From Bufo bufo (Eukaryota; Chordata; Amphibia; Anura; Bufonidae), in NCBI RefSeq assembly GCF_905171765.1, contig NC_053391.1:688629257-688693256 (forward strand): a stretch of 64,000 bases of DNA, written 5' to 3'. Shown here piece by piece: positions 10,959-21,987 of this stretch. A program made the position numbers and the translations under genes. The stretch's first letter is position 1. Each line of letters starts with the position of its first letter. The notes under the pieces were generated by a model. It was not told where the DNA came from. It did no database searches and saw only the letters and a program-made list of their open reading frames with translations.

Positions 10959-13900
10959 ATGACAGGCAGAGGCAGGCCACCCCGCAGGGGCTGTCGTGGT
11001 CGTGGTGCTGTGATTTCCTTTGGCCCTAGAATAATGCCCAGTGTTCAGAGGCCACGTACCCTGAACTCTAAAAGTTCTGAGGACATAGTTGACTGGCTAA
11101 CACAGGACACCCAATCTTCTACAGCTTCCGCTCCGAACCTTGACGCACCATCCTCCTCCAGCTCAGCTTCGGGCACCTCTCAAGTTACCACTCGCCCGCC
11201 TGCCGCCACCACCAACACTAGCACCGCAGCCGCTTCACTTGATCTGTCAGAGGAGTTATTTACACATCAGTTGAAAGAAATGAGTGATGCGCAACCATTT
11301 TTGCCAGAGGATGTAGATAACAGGGATATGTCTCAGTCAGGCAGCATTACGCACATGGACGTACGGTGTGATGATGATGATGATGTTGTACCTGCTGCTG
11401 CTTCCTTTGCTGAGTTGTCAGATGCAAGTGAAGCGGTTGATGATGACGATGTGTCCGTGGATGTCACGTAGGTGCCCGCTCGAAGAGAAGAAGAACAGGG
11501 GGAAAGTTCAGATGGGGAGACAGAGAGGTGGAGGAGACGAGTTGGAAGAAGGGGGAGGTCATCGCAAGGAGCTAGTGGCACAGTCAGACAGCATGTATCG
11601 GCACCCGGGGTCAGTCAGACAGCACGCCAATCAACGCATGCTGTTGCCACCACCAGAATGCCATCATTGCAAAGCTCAGCAGTGTGGCATTTTTTTGTGT
11701 GTCTTCCTCTGATAACAGCAATGCCATTTGCAACCTGTGCCAAAAGAAACTGAATCGTGGGAAATCCAACACCCACCTCGGTACAACTGCTTTGCGAAGG
11801 CACATGATCTCACATCACAAACGCCTATGGGATCAACACATGATGAGTACAAGCAGCACACAAACTCAAAACCACCATCCTCCTCCTGGTCCCGCATCTT
11901 CAGCCACGTCAACCACTGCTGTCCACCTTGCCCCCTCTCAACCTCCCGCCACTCCGCCTCTCACCTTCAGCAGTTCCTGCTCATCTGCCCACAGTCAGGT
12001 GTCTGTCAAGGAAATATTTGACCGTAAGAAGCCAATGTCACAGAGTCACTCCTTTGCCCGGCGTCTGACAGCTGGCTTGTCGGAACTCTTAGCCCGCCAG
12101 CTTTTACCATACAAGCTGGTGGAGTCTGAGGCCTTCAAAAAATTTGTAGCTATTGGGACACCGCAGTGGAAGGTACCCGGCCGAATTTTCTTTTCCACAA
12201 AAGGCAATCCCCAACCTGTACTCTATTGTGGAAAAGGAAGTCATGGCATGTCTGGCACACAGTGTTGGTGCAAGGGTCCATCTGACCACTGATACCTGGT
12301 CTGCAAAGCACTGTCAGGGCAGGTATATCACGTACACTGCGCTTTGGGTAAACCTGCAGACGACTGCCAAGCATGGAATGCGTGGCTCTGCAAAAGAGTT
12401 GGTGATACCGCCACGACTTGCAGGCAGGCCTGCTGCCACCTCCTCTACTCCTCCTACTCCATCCTCTTCGCTAACCTCCTCGGCTGAGTCCTCTTCTGCT
12501 GCTGCATCTTGCTCCACATAAACTGCACCACCCAGCTCCCCAGGGGCTATTCCACAACCCGTCTTGGGGTTGACTTGCCTTTAAGCAGAGAGTCCCACCG
12601 AACCAGCACTCCTGTCCGCCCTGAACACACAGGTGGATCAGTGGCTGACCCCGCTCCAACTGGAGATCAGCAAAGTTGTGTGTGACAACGGAAGCAATTT
12701 GTTGGCGGCATTGAATTTGGGCAAGTTGACACATATGCCGTGCATGGCACATGTGTTGAATCTGATCGTACAACGCTTTGTGCATAAGAACCCAGGCTTA
12801 CAGGACGTCCTCAAGCAGGCCAGGAAGGTGTGTGGCCATTTCAGGCGTTCCTACACGGCCATGGCGCACTTTTCCGAAATTCAGCGGCGAAACAGCATGC
12901 CAGTGAGGCGCTTGATTTGCGACAGCCCCACACGTTGGAATTCAACACTCCTAATGTTCGACCTCCTGCTCCAACAAGAAAAAGCCATCAACGAGTATTT
13001 GTATGACCGAGGTGCTAGGACAGCCTCTGCGGAGCTGGGTATTTTTTTGCCACGTTACTGGACGCTCATGCGCAATGCCTGTAGGCTCATGCATCCTTTT
13101 GAGGAGGTGACAAACCTAGTCAGTCACACCGAAGGCACCATCAGCTACATCATCCCATTTGTTTTCTTCCAGGAGCGTGCCCTGCAAAGAGTGCTGGATC
13201 AGGCCGTAGATGAGCATGAAGAGGAAGAGTTGTGGTCACCATCACCACCAGAAACAGCCTTATCAGCATCGCTTGCTGGACCTGCGGCAACGCTGGAAGA
13301 GGAGTCTGAGGAAGAGGATTCAGAGGAGGAATGTGGCTTTGAGGAGGAGGAAGACCAACCACAGCAGGCATCCCAGGGTGCTCGTTGTCACCTATCTGGT
13401 ACCCGTGCTGTTGTACGTGGCTGGGGGGAAGAACAGACCTTCAATGAGATCAGTGAGGACGAGGAACGGGACATGAGTAGCTCGGCATCCAACCTTGTGC
13501 AAATGGGGGCTTTCATGCTGTCATGCCTGTTGAGGGACCCTCGTATAAAAAGGCTGAAGGAGAACGACCTGTACTGGGTGGCCACGCTACTAGACCCCCG
13601 GTATAAGCGGAAAGTGGCTGAAATGTTACCGAATTACCGGAAGTCGGAAAGGATGCAGCAGTTCCAAAACAAGTTAAAAAGTATGCTTTACACAGTGTAT
13701 AAGGGGGATGTCACAGCACAACGGGAATCTAACAGGGGAAGAGGTGAAAGTAATCCTCCTCCTACCACGACCACGCCGGCAAGGACAGGACGCTTTACAG
13801 ACGTGTTGTTGATGGAGGACATGCGGAGCTTTTTAAGTCCTACGCATCGCCACAGCCCTTCGGGGTCCACCCTCAGAGAACGACTCGACCGACAGGTAGC

Positions 13901-14189
13901 AGACTACCTCGCCTTAACTGCAGATATCGACACTCTGAGGAGCGATGAACCCCTTGACTACTGGGTGTGCAGGCTTGACCTGTGGCCTGAGCTATCCCAA
14001 TTTGTGATAGAACTTCTGGCCTTCCCCGCTTCAAGTGTCCTGTCAGAAAGGACCTTCAGCGCAGCAGGAGGTATTGTCACTGAGAAGAGATGTCGCCTAG
14101 GTCAAAAATGTCTAGATTACCTCACCTTTATTAAGATGAATGAGGCATGGATCCCGAAGGGACTGACAGTGGGGGATACATTTGACTAA
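10959..14189 (+). pseudogene. hAT-2 transposase, three stops and two frameshifts
   Basis: An ATG at 10959 opens a basic N-terminus (MTGRGRPPRRGCRGRG). The frame hits TAG at 11469 and continues to a BED zinc finger that is split at a run of seven T (about 11690). The finger's CNLCQKKLNRGKSN and LRRHMISHHK parts are one base out of phase with the upstream SSAVWHFF. A second shift near 12200 restores the original frame, giving HLTTDTWSAKHCQGRY (first Asp). Two TAA codons follow at 12519 and about 12582. The last long frame, to 14189, has VVCDNGSNLLAALN (second Asp) and PASSVLSERTFSAAGG (Glu plus dimerisation domain). All catalytic motifs survive, so decay is limited, but the gene cannot make a full protein as it stands. 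Confidence 0.85.
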
Positions 14190-15147
14190 AAAAGGCCTGA
14201 TGAGATGCCTTGGGCTCAAAATGGTCCACACACTGCTGTATTTAATCTCTGCATGCAAGATGACTTGCGTGACTTCTCCGCCACCAACTAGGGTTCAAGC
14301 CGCAATGTTTTAGTGCACTTTCTGCCTGGAAAACATCAGTTTACAGCAGCGGCTGCAACAATATCAAATTTTTCAGGCATGTGTACATGCCTAATTTTTC
14401 TGGCCTCTGGTGCTGCACTGTGGCTGCAAAAACAAAACAAAAAAAAGGCACTTACATGTGTCAATTCCCCTTCGTGATCGTTACTTAGTTGTGGTGAAGG
14501 GGCTTGCGTATAACAATGAAGTGACTACCTCTATGAGTGTGTTGGCAATGGCACTGTTGGCACACCCCAGATGATAAGGTCGTTGCTTCATTGTGAACAT
14601 CATCACTACACCAAGATTGACGCATAGAGGAATAAAATTTATGTCATGAGTGTGTCAACTATTGACAACTCTTTGCGGTTGTCTAAAATCTATTCGATAC
14701 ACATCCCCTGATAGGGGACGTAACAGGGATTAAACTGATAGGAATAGTACTACTTAACATATCACTCATGCAGGGTGGCACAGTACATTGCACGGCGCAC
14801 GCGCAGTGCCCCAAATTGGAAGTAAGAGGACCGACCAAGCATCTTTTTCCATCTCCCGGTTCCTAAAATCTATTCGATACACCGGCCCCTGATAGGGCAC
14901 AAAACAGAGATTAAACTGGTAAACACGTTTTTTTTTTGCCATGGATCCCCTTCCGGCATGCCACAGTCCAGGTGTTAGTCCCCTTGAAACAACTTTTCCA
15001 TCACTATTGTGGCCAGAAAGAGTCCCTGTGGGTCTTAAAATTCGCCTGCCTATTGAAGTCTATGGCGGTTCGCCCGTTCGCGAACATTTGCGGAAATTCG
15101 CGTACGCCGACCGCGAACGGAAAATTTTATGTTCGCGACATCTCTAG

Positions 15148-15445
15148 ACAGAAATACAGCTTTTTGGTTACTGGTGTGAAAAAAGCCTCTAATATACTGC
15201 ACATCTGGGATTAGACGTGCATACGTGACTGTCACATTTAGGCCATGAATACGGCTTTGGCATTCTGTGGTAAAAAAAAACTCTAATATACTGCACATCT
15301 GGGATTAGACGTGCATAAGTGACTGTCACATTAAGGCCAGAAATACAGCTTTTTGGTTACTGGGGTGAAAAAACCCTCTGATATACTGCACCTCTCTGAT
15401 TACACGTGCATAAGTCACTGTCACATTTAGGCCACAAATACCGCT
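15148..15445 (+). repeat. ~97-bp tandem repeats, three copies
   Basis: Three units contain atatactgcacatctggga, gtgcataagtgactgtcac and agaaatacagctttttggtt. They directly abut the hAT-2 right end. The style resembles the leader arrays of other hAT elements here, which suggests hAT-2 inserted into or recombined with another element's array. Confidence 0.8.
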
Positions 15446-17056
15446 GTCATATAGAGTTAAAAAATAAATAAATAGAGTGCAATACCCTACATCAGAGTTT
15501 ATATTTGCGGTTAATTATTTTTAACATATCCCCAAACATAAAGTAATTATCAAATAATAAATAGAGAGATTCGCTCACCTTCGCCTTCTCAGGGCAGGTG
15601 CTCTAATCCAAGTTTGATTCACCCATCAAATACTTAGTCTAACCTGTATTATAAATGTAGGATTGGTACTCATATATGGAAAAACGCTATTTATTATTCG
15701 TCTATTTGGTGGTTCAATAAAATCACTTCTTTAAAGGTAGTATAACATGCATGGAATGAATCAATAAAAATGCTGTCTGCTGACAGATACAATATAAATA
15801 AAAATACAAGATGGATAAAAAATGTACAAAATACAAATGTGAATATTGTCAATGAAAATAAAAAATAATAAAAATGGAAATTAAAATGAAGTGGGACAGG
15901 GACTGATGGTGCTAGATCGTCTCTCCTAGGTCTCTTTGTGTAGACCAATATTAGTCCTGGGTGCTGGATATGTCCTAGTATGTTGGAGAGACAATGGTAC
16001 AGTCAGTCACTGTCTTCTTGAATGGTAATCTTCCTGAAACATTAAACCTCATAAGATATTCCTGTATGTATTGCGACGATCACACCGATTATATTGATGG
16101 GTCGCTATATTATTGACAGTATTCAATGTCAAACAGGTTGTGTCCAAGATTGGTAGTGTTTAATATATATCTTGGATGACAGGTATCCCAGTCTGCAGAT
16201 ACTTTATATGGTAGCACACCGCACAATCGATGTTCTTTATAAAAAGTTGCTACTAATACTGTGGTAGCTATGCGCAGTTTCCGGTAGTTGAAATATTATT
16301 GTGTAATTACCGACAAACACAATTTCTGGTGGGTAAGTAAAGATGTTTTCCTTATTCACCTCACCTCCTCATATCGTAATGATTTGCGTCATGATATTCT
16401 ACCCACAAATGTGGGCCTACCTCCGCCTGTACCGGTGTTTGGTGATGCTTGTTGTCAATCTTCCCTCTGCCTGTATGCCGGCATCCTGGCTGCAGCGCTG
16501 TTGGCGTCCCTCGTGTGTCTCACAGTTACCTCGTCATGTGATGGTTCTGTGCGAGGGTTGCGGATCTTTACTTCCGGGTGCTGGTCGGGGTAATGTATTA
16601 AAATCCTTCGTTTTGGAATAAAGGAATATTTGTCTTTGTTACAGTGCACTGTATTTCATGTTGAAATCTGGGGTGTCTGTCCAAAGTTTACGCCAAACGC
16701 GTTTCGGGGAACGCTTTCCCCTTCCTCAGTGGCATCACCCCAATTCTGTCAATTAGTGTATTTTATAGTTGACGTTGGTATCTCTAAAAGTCTGGTCTGG
16801 ATCTTGGTTATATCAAAAGTCTGGTCCGGATCCTGGTGATAGATGTCTTTTTATATTGTTGAGGCTTGTTTGCTGTTTCGATGTGTCTTCTTGTGTAATG
16901 GTGCATTTTTTATGCTATATTTGCAACTTTATATATACAATATAGCCCATTGGGAATTTTTTATGTTGGACCTTCCATTATTGTATGGTGCCTTACAGAG
17001 GGGTGCCATTCATAATTATGTTGTATTATCTCATATATATGAGAATAAAAAGTAAA
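15446..17056. other. noncoding repeat-like region, no gene
   Basis: A/T-rich sequence to about 16.3 kb, then a more G/C-rich part to about 16.75 kb that holds the hammerhead-like motif. No transposase or reverse transcriptase motif is visible. The stretch 16850-17010 resembles 18770-18920 on the far side of a Tc1 insertion. It may be a Penelope-type remnant, but only the ribozyme-like core supports that. Confidence 0.5.
16690..16735 (-). ncRNA. hammerhead ribozyme-like motif
   Basis: Read on the minus strand: helix I strands ATGCCA and TGGCGT pair over six positions with one G-T wobble. The core box CTGAGGA matches CUGA-N-GA. Helix II GGGGAA/TTCCCC is closed by AGCG. Next comes GAAA, then the self-complementary ACGCGT that can form helix III in a dimer, then T at the cleavage position. 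One extra A between the CUGANGA box and helix II departs from the canonical core, so cleavage is uncertain. Such minimal hammerheads are known in Penelope-like retroelements. Confidence 0.5.
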
Positions 17057-17058
17057 TA

Positions 17059-18640
17059 CACTGCTCAAAAAAATAAAGGGAACACAAAAATAACACATCC
17101 TAGATCTGAATTAATTAAATATTCTTCTGAAATACTTTGTTCTTTACATAGTTGAATGTGCTGACAACAAAATCACACAAAAAAAATAAAATGGAAATCC
17201 AATTTTTCAACCCATGGAGGTCTGGATTTGGAGTCACACTCAAAATTAAAGTGGAAAAACACAGTACAGGCTGATCCAACTTTGATGTAATGTCCTTAAA
17301 ACAAGACAAAATGAGGCTCAGTAGTGTGTGTGGCCTCCACGTGCCTGTATGACCTCCCTACAACGCCTGTGCATGCTCCTGATGAGGTGGCGGACGGTCT
17401 CCTGAGGGATCTCCTCCCAGACCTGGACTAAAGCATCTGCCAACTCCTGGACAGTCTGTGGTGCAACGTGACGTTGGTGGATAAAGCGAGACATGATGTC
17501 CCAGATGTGCTCAATTGGATTCAGGTCTGGGGAACGGGCGGGCCAGTCCATAGCATCAATGCCTTCGTCTTGCAGGAACTGCTGACACACTCCAGCCACA
17601 TGAGGTCTAGCATTGTCTTGCATTAGGAGGAACCCAGGGCCAACCGCACCAGCATATGGTCTCACAAGGGGTCTGAGGATCTCATCTCGGTACCAAATGG
17701 CAGTCAGACTACCTCTGGCGAGCACATGGAGGGCTGTGCGGCCCTCCAAAGAAATGCCACCCCACACCATTACTAACCCAATGCCAAACCGGTCATGCTG
17801 GAGGATGTTGCAGGCAGCAGAACGTTCTCCACGGCGTCTCAAGACTCTGTCACGTCTGTCACATGTGCTCAGTGTGAACCTGCTTTCATCTGTGAAGAGC
17901 ACAGGGCGCCAGTGGCGAATTTGCCAATATTGGTGTTCTCTGGAAAATGCCAAACGTCCTGCACGGTGTTGGGCTGTAAGCACAACCCCCACCTGTGGAC
18001 GTCGGGCCCTCATATCACCCTCATGGAGTCTGTTTCTGACCGTTTGAGCAGACACATGCACATTTGTGGCCTGCTGGAGGTCATTTTGCAGGGCTCTGGC
18101 AGTGCTCCTCCTGTTCTTCCTTGCACAAAGGTGGAGGTAGCGGTCCTGCTGCTGGGTTGTTGCCCTCCTACGGCCTCCTCCACGTCTCCTGATGTACTGG
18201 CCTGTCTCCTGGTAGCGCCTCCATGCTCTGGACACTACGCTGACAGACACAGCAAACCTTCTTGCCACAGCTCGCATTGATGTGCCATCCTGGATAAGCT
18301 GCACTACCTGAGCCACTTGTGTGGGTTGTAGACTCCGTCTCATGCTACCACTAGAGTGAAAGCACCGCCAGCATTCAAAAGTGACCAAAACATCAGCCAG
18401 GAAGCATAGGAACTGAGAAGTGATCTGTGGTCACCACCTGCAGAACCACTCCTTTATTGGGGGTGTCTTGCTAATTGCCTATAATTTCCACCCGTTGTCT
18501 ATCCCATTTGCACAACAGCATGTGAAATTGATTGTCACTCAGTGTTGCTTCCTAAGTGGACAGTTTGATTTCACAGAAGTGTGATTGACTTGGAGTTACA
18601 TTGTGTTGTTTAAGTGTTCCCTTTATATTTTTGAGCAGTG
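17059..18640 (-). mobile_element. Tc1-1, complete Tc1/mariner element (DD34E)
   Basis: The terminal inverted repeats start cactgctcaaaaa at 17059 and end tttttgagcagtg at 18640. They are flanked by TA at 17057-58 and 18641-42. The 1582-bp element encodes one unbroken transposase on the minus strand. The terminal repeats are short (about 27 bp) and imperfect beyond that. Confidence 0.95.
17318..18343 (-). CDS. Tc1-1 transposase, intact, DD34E
   Basis: 341 residues, a normal Tc1 transposase length. The frame is also open upstream to a TTG at 18388, but the ATG at 18343 ([10 protein letters not shown]) is the likely start because it opens the helix-turn-helix directly. In order: first HTH (about residues 5-45), an Arg-rich GRPR-like linker RRRGGGRRR (about 52-60), second HTH to about residue 110, and the DDE catalytic domain. 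Catalytic residues are D152 (LFTDESRF), D243 (LMQDNARPH) and E278 (SPDLNPIEH), with 34 residues between the last two. It would cut and paste the element at TA sites in the nucleus. No disabling change is visible. Confidence 0.92.
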   Translation of the reverse strand: MRRSLQPTQVAQVVQLIQDGTSMRAVARRFAVSVSVVSRAWRRYQETGQYIRRRGGGRRRATTQQQDRYLHLCARKNRRSTARALQNDLQQATNVHVSAQTVRNRLHEGDMRARRPQVGVVLTAQHRAGRLAFSREHQYWQIRHWRPVLFTDESRFTLSTCDRRDRVLRRRGERSAACNILQHDRFGIGLVMVWGGISLEGRTALHVLARGSLTAIWYRDEILRPLVRPYAGAVGPGFLLMQDNARPHVAGVCQQFLQDEGIDAMDWPARSPDLNPIEHIWDIMSRFIHQRHVAPQTVQELADALVQVWEEIPQETVRHLIRSMHRRCREVIQARGGHTHY

Positions 18641-18952
18641 TACAATAAAAAATACAAATGATGATGTAGGCCTTAATGCAACTTTTTGTGCCCGATTTTT
18701 AAAGTCATATATGGACAGAATGTATTTCCTAAGATGATATTTCTTTGGAGCCCTGTTTCCAATTAAAAAACATGCCTGCGGTTTGTTTGCGATATAGATG
18801 TGTTTTTGTAGATATGGATGCGTTATTTGCCTCATATTTGCATCATTATGTTTGTGAGATAGATCATAAAGGATTTTTATGTGAAACCTTTCCTTCTCAT
18901 ATTATGGGCTTTATGTTTGTTGAAATATATTTAATAATGTTTCCTATTTATA
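18641..18952. other. spacer between two Tc1 elements; diverged copy of 16850-17010
   Basis: The part from 18770 to 18920 shares order and words (tttgtttgc, gatgtgttttt, catatttgca, ggatttttatgt) with 16850-17010 on the other side of Tc1-1. This suggests the host sequence was itself a tandem repeat before the Tc1 insertions. There is no coding signal. Confidence 0.5.
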
Positions 18953-20482
18953 CAGGGAGTGCAGAATTATTAGGCAAGTTGTATTTTTTGAGGATTAATT
19001 TTATTATTGAACAACAACCATGTTCTCAATGGAAGTAGTTTTTAGTTTGTTTTTAGTTTTAGCTATTTTAGGGGGATATCTGTGTGTGCAGGTGACTATT
19101 ACTGTGCATAATTATTAGGCAACTTAACAAAAAACAAATATATACCCATTTCAATTATTTATTTTTACCAGTGAAACCAATATAACATCTCAACATTCAC
19201 AAATATACATTTCTGACATTCAAAAACAAAACAAAAACAAATCAGTGACCAATATAGCCACCTTTCTTTGCAAGGACACTCAAAAGCCTGCCATCCATGG
19301 ATTCTGTCAGTGTTTTGATCTGTTCACCATCAACATTGCGTGCAGCAGCAACCACAGCCTCCCAGACACTGTTCAGAGAGGTGTACTGTTTTCCCTCCTT
19401 GTAAATCTCACATTTGATGATGGACCACAGGTTTTCAATGGGGTTCAGATCAGGTGAACAAGGAGGCCATGTCATTAGATTTTCTTCTTTTATACCCTTT
19501 CTTGCCAGCCACGCTGTGGAGTACTTGGACGCGTGTGATGGAGCATTGTCCTGCATGAAAATCATGTTTTTCTTGAAGGATGCAGACTTCTTCCTGTACC
19601 ACTGCTTGAAGAAGGTGTCTTCCAGAAACTGGCAGTAGGACTGGGAGTTGAGCTTGACTCCATCCTCAACCCGAAAAGGCCCCACAAGCTCATCTTTGAT
19701 GATACCAGCCCAAACCAGTACTCCACCTCCACCTTGCTGGCGTCTGAGTCGGACTGGAGCTCTCTGCCCTTTACCAATCCAGCCACGGGCCCATCCATCT
19801 GGCCCATCAAGACTCACTCTCATTTCATCAGTCCATAAAACCTTAGAAAAATCAGTTTTGAGATATTTCTTGGCCCAGTCTTGACGTTTCAGCTTGTGTG
19901 TCTTGTTCAGTGGTGGTCGTCTTTCAGCCTTTCTTACCTTGGCCATGTCTCTGAGTATTGCACACCTTGTGCTTTTGGGCACTCTAGTGATGTTGCAGCT
20001 CTGAAATATGGCCAAACTGGTGGCAAGTGGCATCTTGGCAGCTGCACGCTTGACTTTTCTCAGTTCATGGGCAGTTATTTTGCGCCTTGGTTTTTCCACA
20101 CGCTTCTTGCGACCCTGTTGACTATTTTGAATGAAACGCTTGATTGTTCGATGATCACGCTTCAGAAGCTTTGCAATTTTAAGAGTGCTGCATCCCTCTG
20201 CAAGATATCTCACTATTTTTGACTTTTCTGAGCCTGTCAAGTCCTTCTTTTGACCCATTTTGCCAAAGGAAAGTAAGTTGCCTAATAATTATGCACACCT
20301 AATATAGGGTGTTGATGTCATTAGACCACACCCCTTCTCATTACAATTACAGAGATGCACATCACCTAATATGCTTAATTGGTAGTAGGCTTTCGAGCCT
20401 ATACAGCTTAGAGTAAGACAACATGCATAAAGAGGATGATGTGGTCAAAATACTCATTTGCCTAATAATTCTGCACTCCCTG
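18953..20482 (-). mobile_element. Tc1-2, complete Tc1/mariner element (DD37E)
   Basis: The terminal repeats begin cagggagtgcagaattatta at 18953 with the complement ending at 20482, flanked by TA (18951-52, 20483-84). A second, internal copy of the repeat core (gtgcataattattaggcaac at 19104, complement at 20277) gives an IR/DR arrangement, as in Sleeping Beauty-type elements. Total length is 1530 bp with one unbroken transposase. Confidence 0.95.
19242..20258 (-). CDS. Tc1-2 transposase, intact, DD37E spacing
   Basis: 338 residues from an ATG at 20258 (MGQKKDLTGSEKSKIVRYLA). Residues 8-45 form the first helix-turn-helix (GCSTLKIAKLLKRDHRTIKR). A basic linker GRKKRVEKPRRK follows at about 49-60, then a second HTH. 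The catalytic triad is D144 (VLWTDEMRV), D237 (IFMQDNAPSH) and E275 ([11 protein letters not shown]). There are 37 residues between the last two, against 34 in Tc1-1 and Tc1-3. This spacing marks a sibling group of Tc1/mariner rather than classic Tc1. The frame is complete and no motif is missing. Confidence 0.92.
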   Translation of the reverse strand: MGQKKDLTGSEKSKIVRYLAEGCSTLKIAKLLKRDHRTIKRFIQNSQQGRKKRVEKPRRKITAHELRKVKRAAAKMPLATSLAIFQSCNITRVPKSTRCAILRDMAKVRKAERRPPLNKTHKLKRQDWAKKYLKTDFSKVLWTDEMRVSLDGPDGWARGWIGKGQRAPVRLRRQQGGGGVLVWAGIIKDELVGPFRVEDGVKLNSQSYCQFLEDTFFKQWYRKKSASFKKNMIFMQDNAPSHASKYSTAWLARKGIKEENLMTWPPCSPDLNPIENLWSIIKCEIYKEGKQYTSLNSVWEAVVAAARNVDGEQIKTLTESMDGRLLSVLAKKGGYIGH

Positions 20483-20636
20483 TATACCGCATCCAGGAGC
20501 GGCATCCGTGCACCTCTGGTGATTCTACTATTGCAGGTGAGAGCTGCCTTACGTCTTCTTCTATAATTAGATATTGCGCTCACTGATTCCTTGAATCCGT
20601 GGACATTTCACTCTACTGGGAGCTTCATCCTACAAG

Positions 20637-20717
20637 TATAAATACATGCACCAAGCAGAAACCTCAGAGAAGAGCAGCTGAAGTCTAAGCTGTAATGCTG
20701 ACTATAGAGCTGTGAGT
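20637..20717 (+). promoter_or_regulatory. candidate core promoter and 5-prime noncoding exon of receptor A
   Basis: TATAAATA at 20637-20644 is followed about 75 bp later by a good splice donor, GTGAGT, at 20712. A matching acceptor, tctatctattctag, ends at 21914, about 70 bp before the start codon. A small untranslated first exon with a roughly 1.2-kb intron is common for odorant receptor genes. The arrangement is conserved in copy B, but it is prediction only. Confidence 0.5.
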
Positions 20718-21987
20718 ATCCATTAACTTGTATGTAGATACTGAATATATAGATGATAGAAGTTAGTGACCCCTTCCAGATTTGTGTCTCTTCTGCCATA
20801 TATTTAAGAGAAATGGTTTCAGCCTGTGGCACTGGAGACCATTGTTCTAGAGCTATGGCCAGAGTTAGCAGTATGAGGTTGGACCCCATCAAAGGCTGGA
20901 ATGAGGAGGCATACTTATTACAGTATCCTTCGAGTCAAGGATTGTCCCCAAGCTTGAAGGGTGATTGTGATTGTCCATATTGCCCTCCAGAGAGGGTTGC
21001 ACCCTTTGCTATATTCTTCAGGCACAGCCACCACTGTTGGATTGCAGGGTGGTTGTAACCACTGGATATGATCAGTGTTTAATGTGATGGAAAAATGAAT
21101 CAGGCCAGCAAAGGAGACAATGTGGAGAATCACAATACATTAGTAAGTGCCTTGTATTAACTTTCTCTACATGATTAATGCTATTTTCTGAAGTGAGAGA
21201 ACCCCTTTAAATCCAGACAGTATAGCTCCAAGTGCCCTGTAGTTATAGCATAAGGGAGAGGCCACGATCATAAACTCCACAACTACAGGGACATGCAAAA
21301 AAAAAGAAAGATACAGCATGTCTGGGTATATGGCAAGTTTTATATTAGGTAATGTGGATGTCAAAGGGAAGGGTCTGTTCCTCAGGAACCCTCTAAGTGA
21401 GTGAAAGCTGTTCTGTCACAGTCCATTGTGACGGGCTGGAGTCGTCCACCTATTGCCACACACAGGGCATTTATTGGAAGTGCAGGAGATAGACTCATAG
21501 CAATAAGCACCATCTTTAAAGCCACATAGCACCTCTGATCTGTATGGAACTGTTATGCCACCCATAGAAGTCTATGGGGCTGTACATTGATTTCACACCA
21601 CAGCATATGGAGTTTTATTTTTTATTTTTTTATTAGATTCCACATGAACCTTAAGTAGAAACAGGAAAGCTTGCTCCACCTGTAATACAGCATCCTATGG
21701 AGCACTGTGCTGAAACATATTCTCTAGACACATGGACAGTGATGCCAAAGATGTAATGCACACAACCAAACAATACAGGAACTGTGATGTGTCCTCAGGA
21801 AAATGGTTATTTTATGGTTAGAGGTTGGTCTAATAGGTAGGTACTCTTTCTTGAAGTAGGTGTAGGAATGGAGAAGTCTAGTTGACTTATAATTCACATA
21901 TCTATCTATTCTAGACATCCGACAAGCTGAACACAGTCACGTTCTTGTGTGACATCTCCTAGAAGAATTGCTACAACCCAGTTTCCA

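Larger units (their letters stand above)
10309..15146 (+). mobile_element. hAT-2, nearly complete hAT transposon, inactivated
   Basis: The ends are inverted repeats: tagagatgtcccgaac at 10309 and ...gttcgcgacatctcta at 15146. The interior has subterminal gcgaac-type words, a (TA)n tract, a duplicated 137-bp leader, the transposase remnant and a 3-prime noncoding tail (14190-14930) with no other gene. The flanking octamers (aggactcg, gacagaaa) do not match, so one side was probably rearranged after insertion. It is a different subfamily from hAT-1 and hAT-3, judged by coding sequence and termini. Confidence 0.85.

Noticed and set aside
18344..18388. Upstream extension of the Tc1-1 transposase to 18388
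   Set aside because: It begins with TTG; the ATG at 18343 fits the family N-terminus.
21949..21987. Using 21949 as start of receptor A
   Set aside because: The codon is GTG in copy A; the first ATG in frame is 21988.
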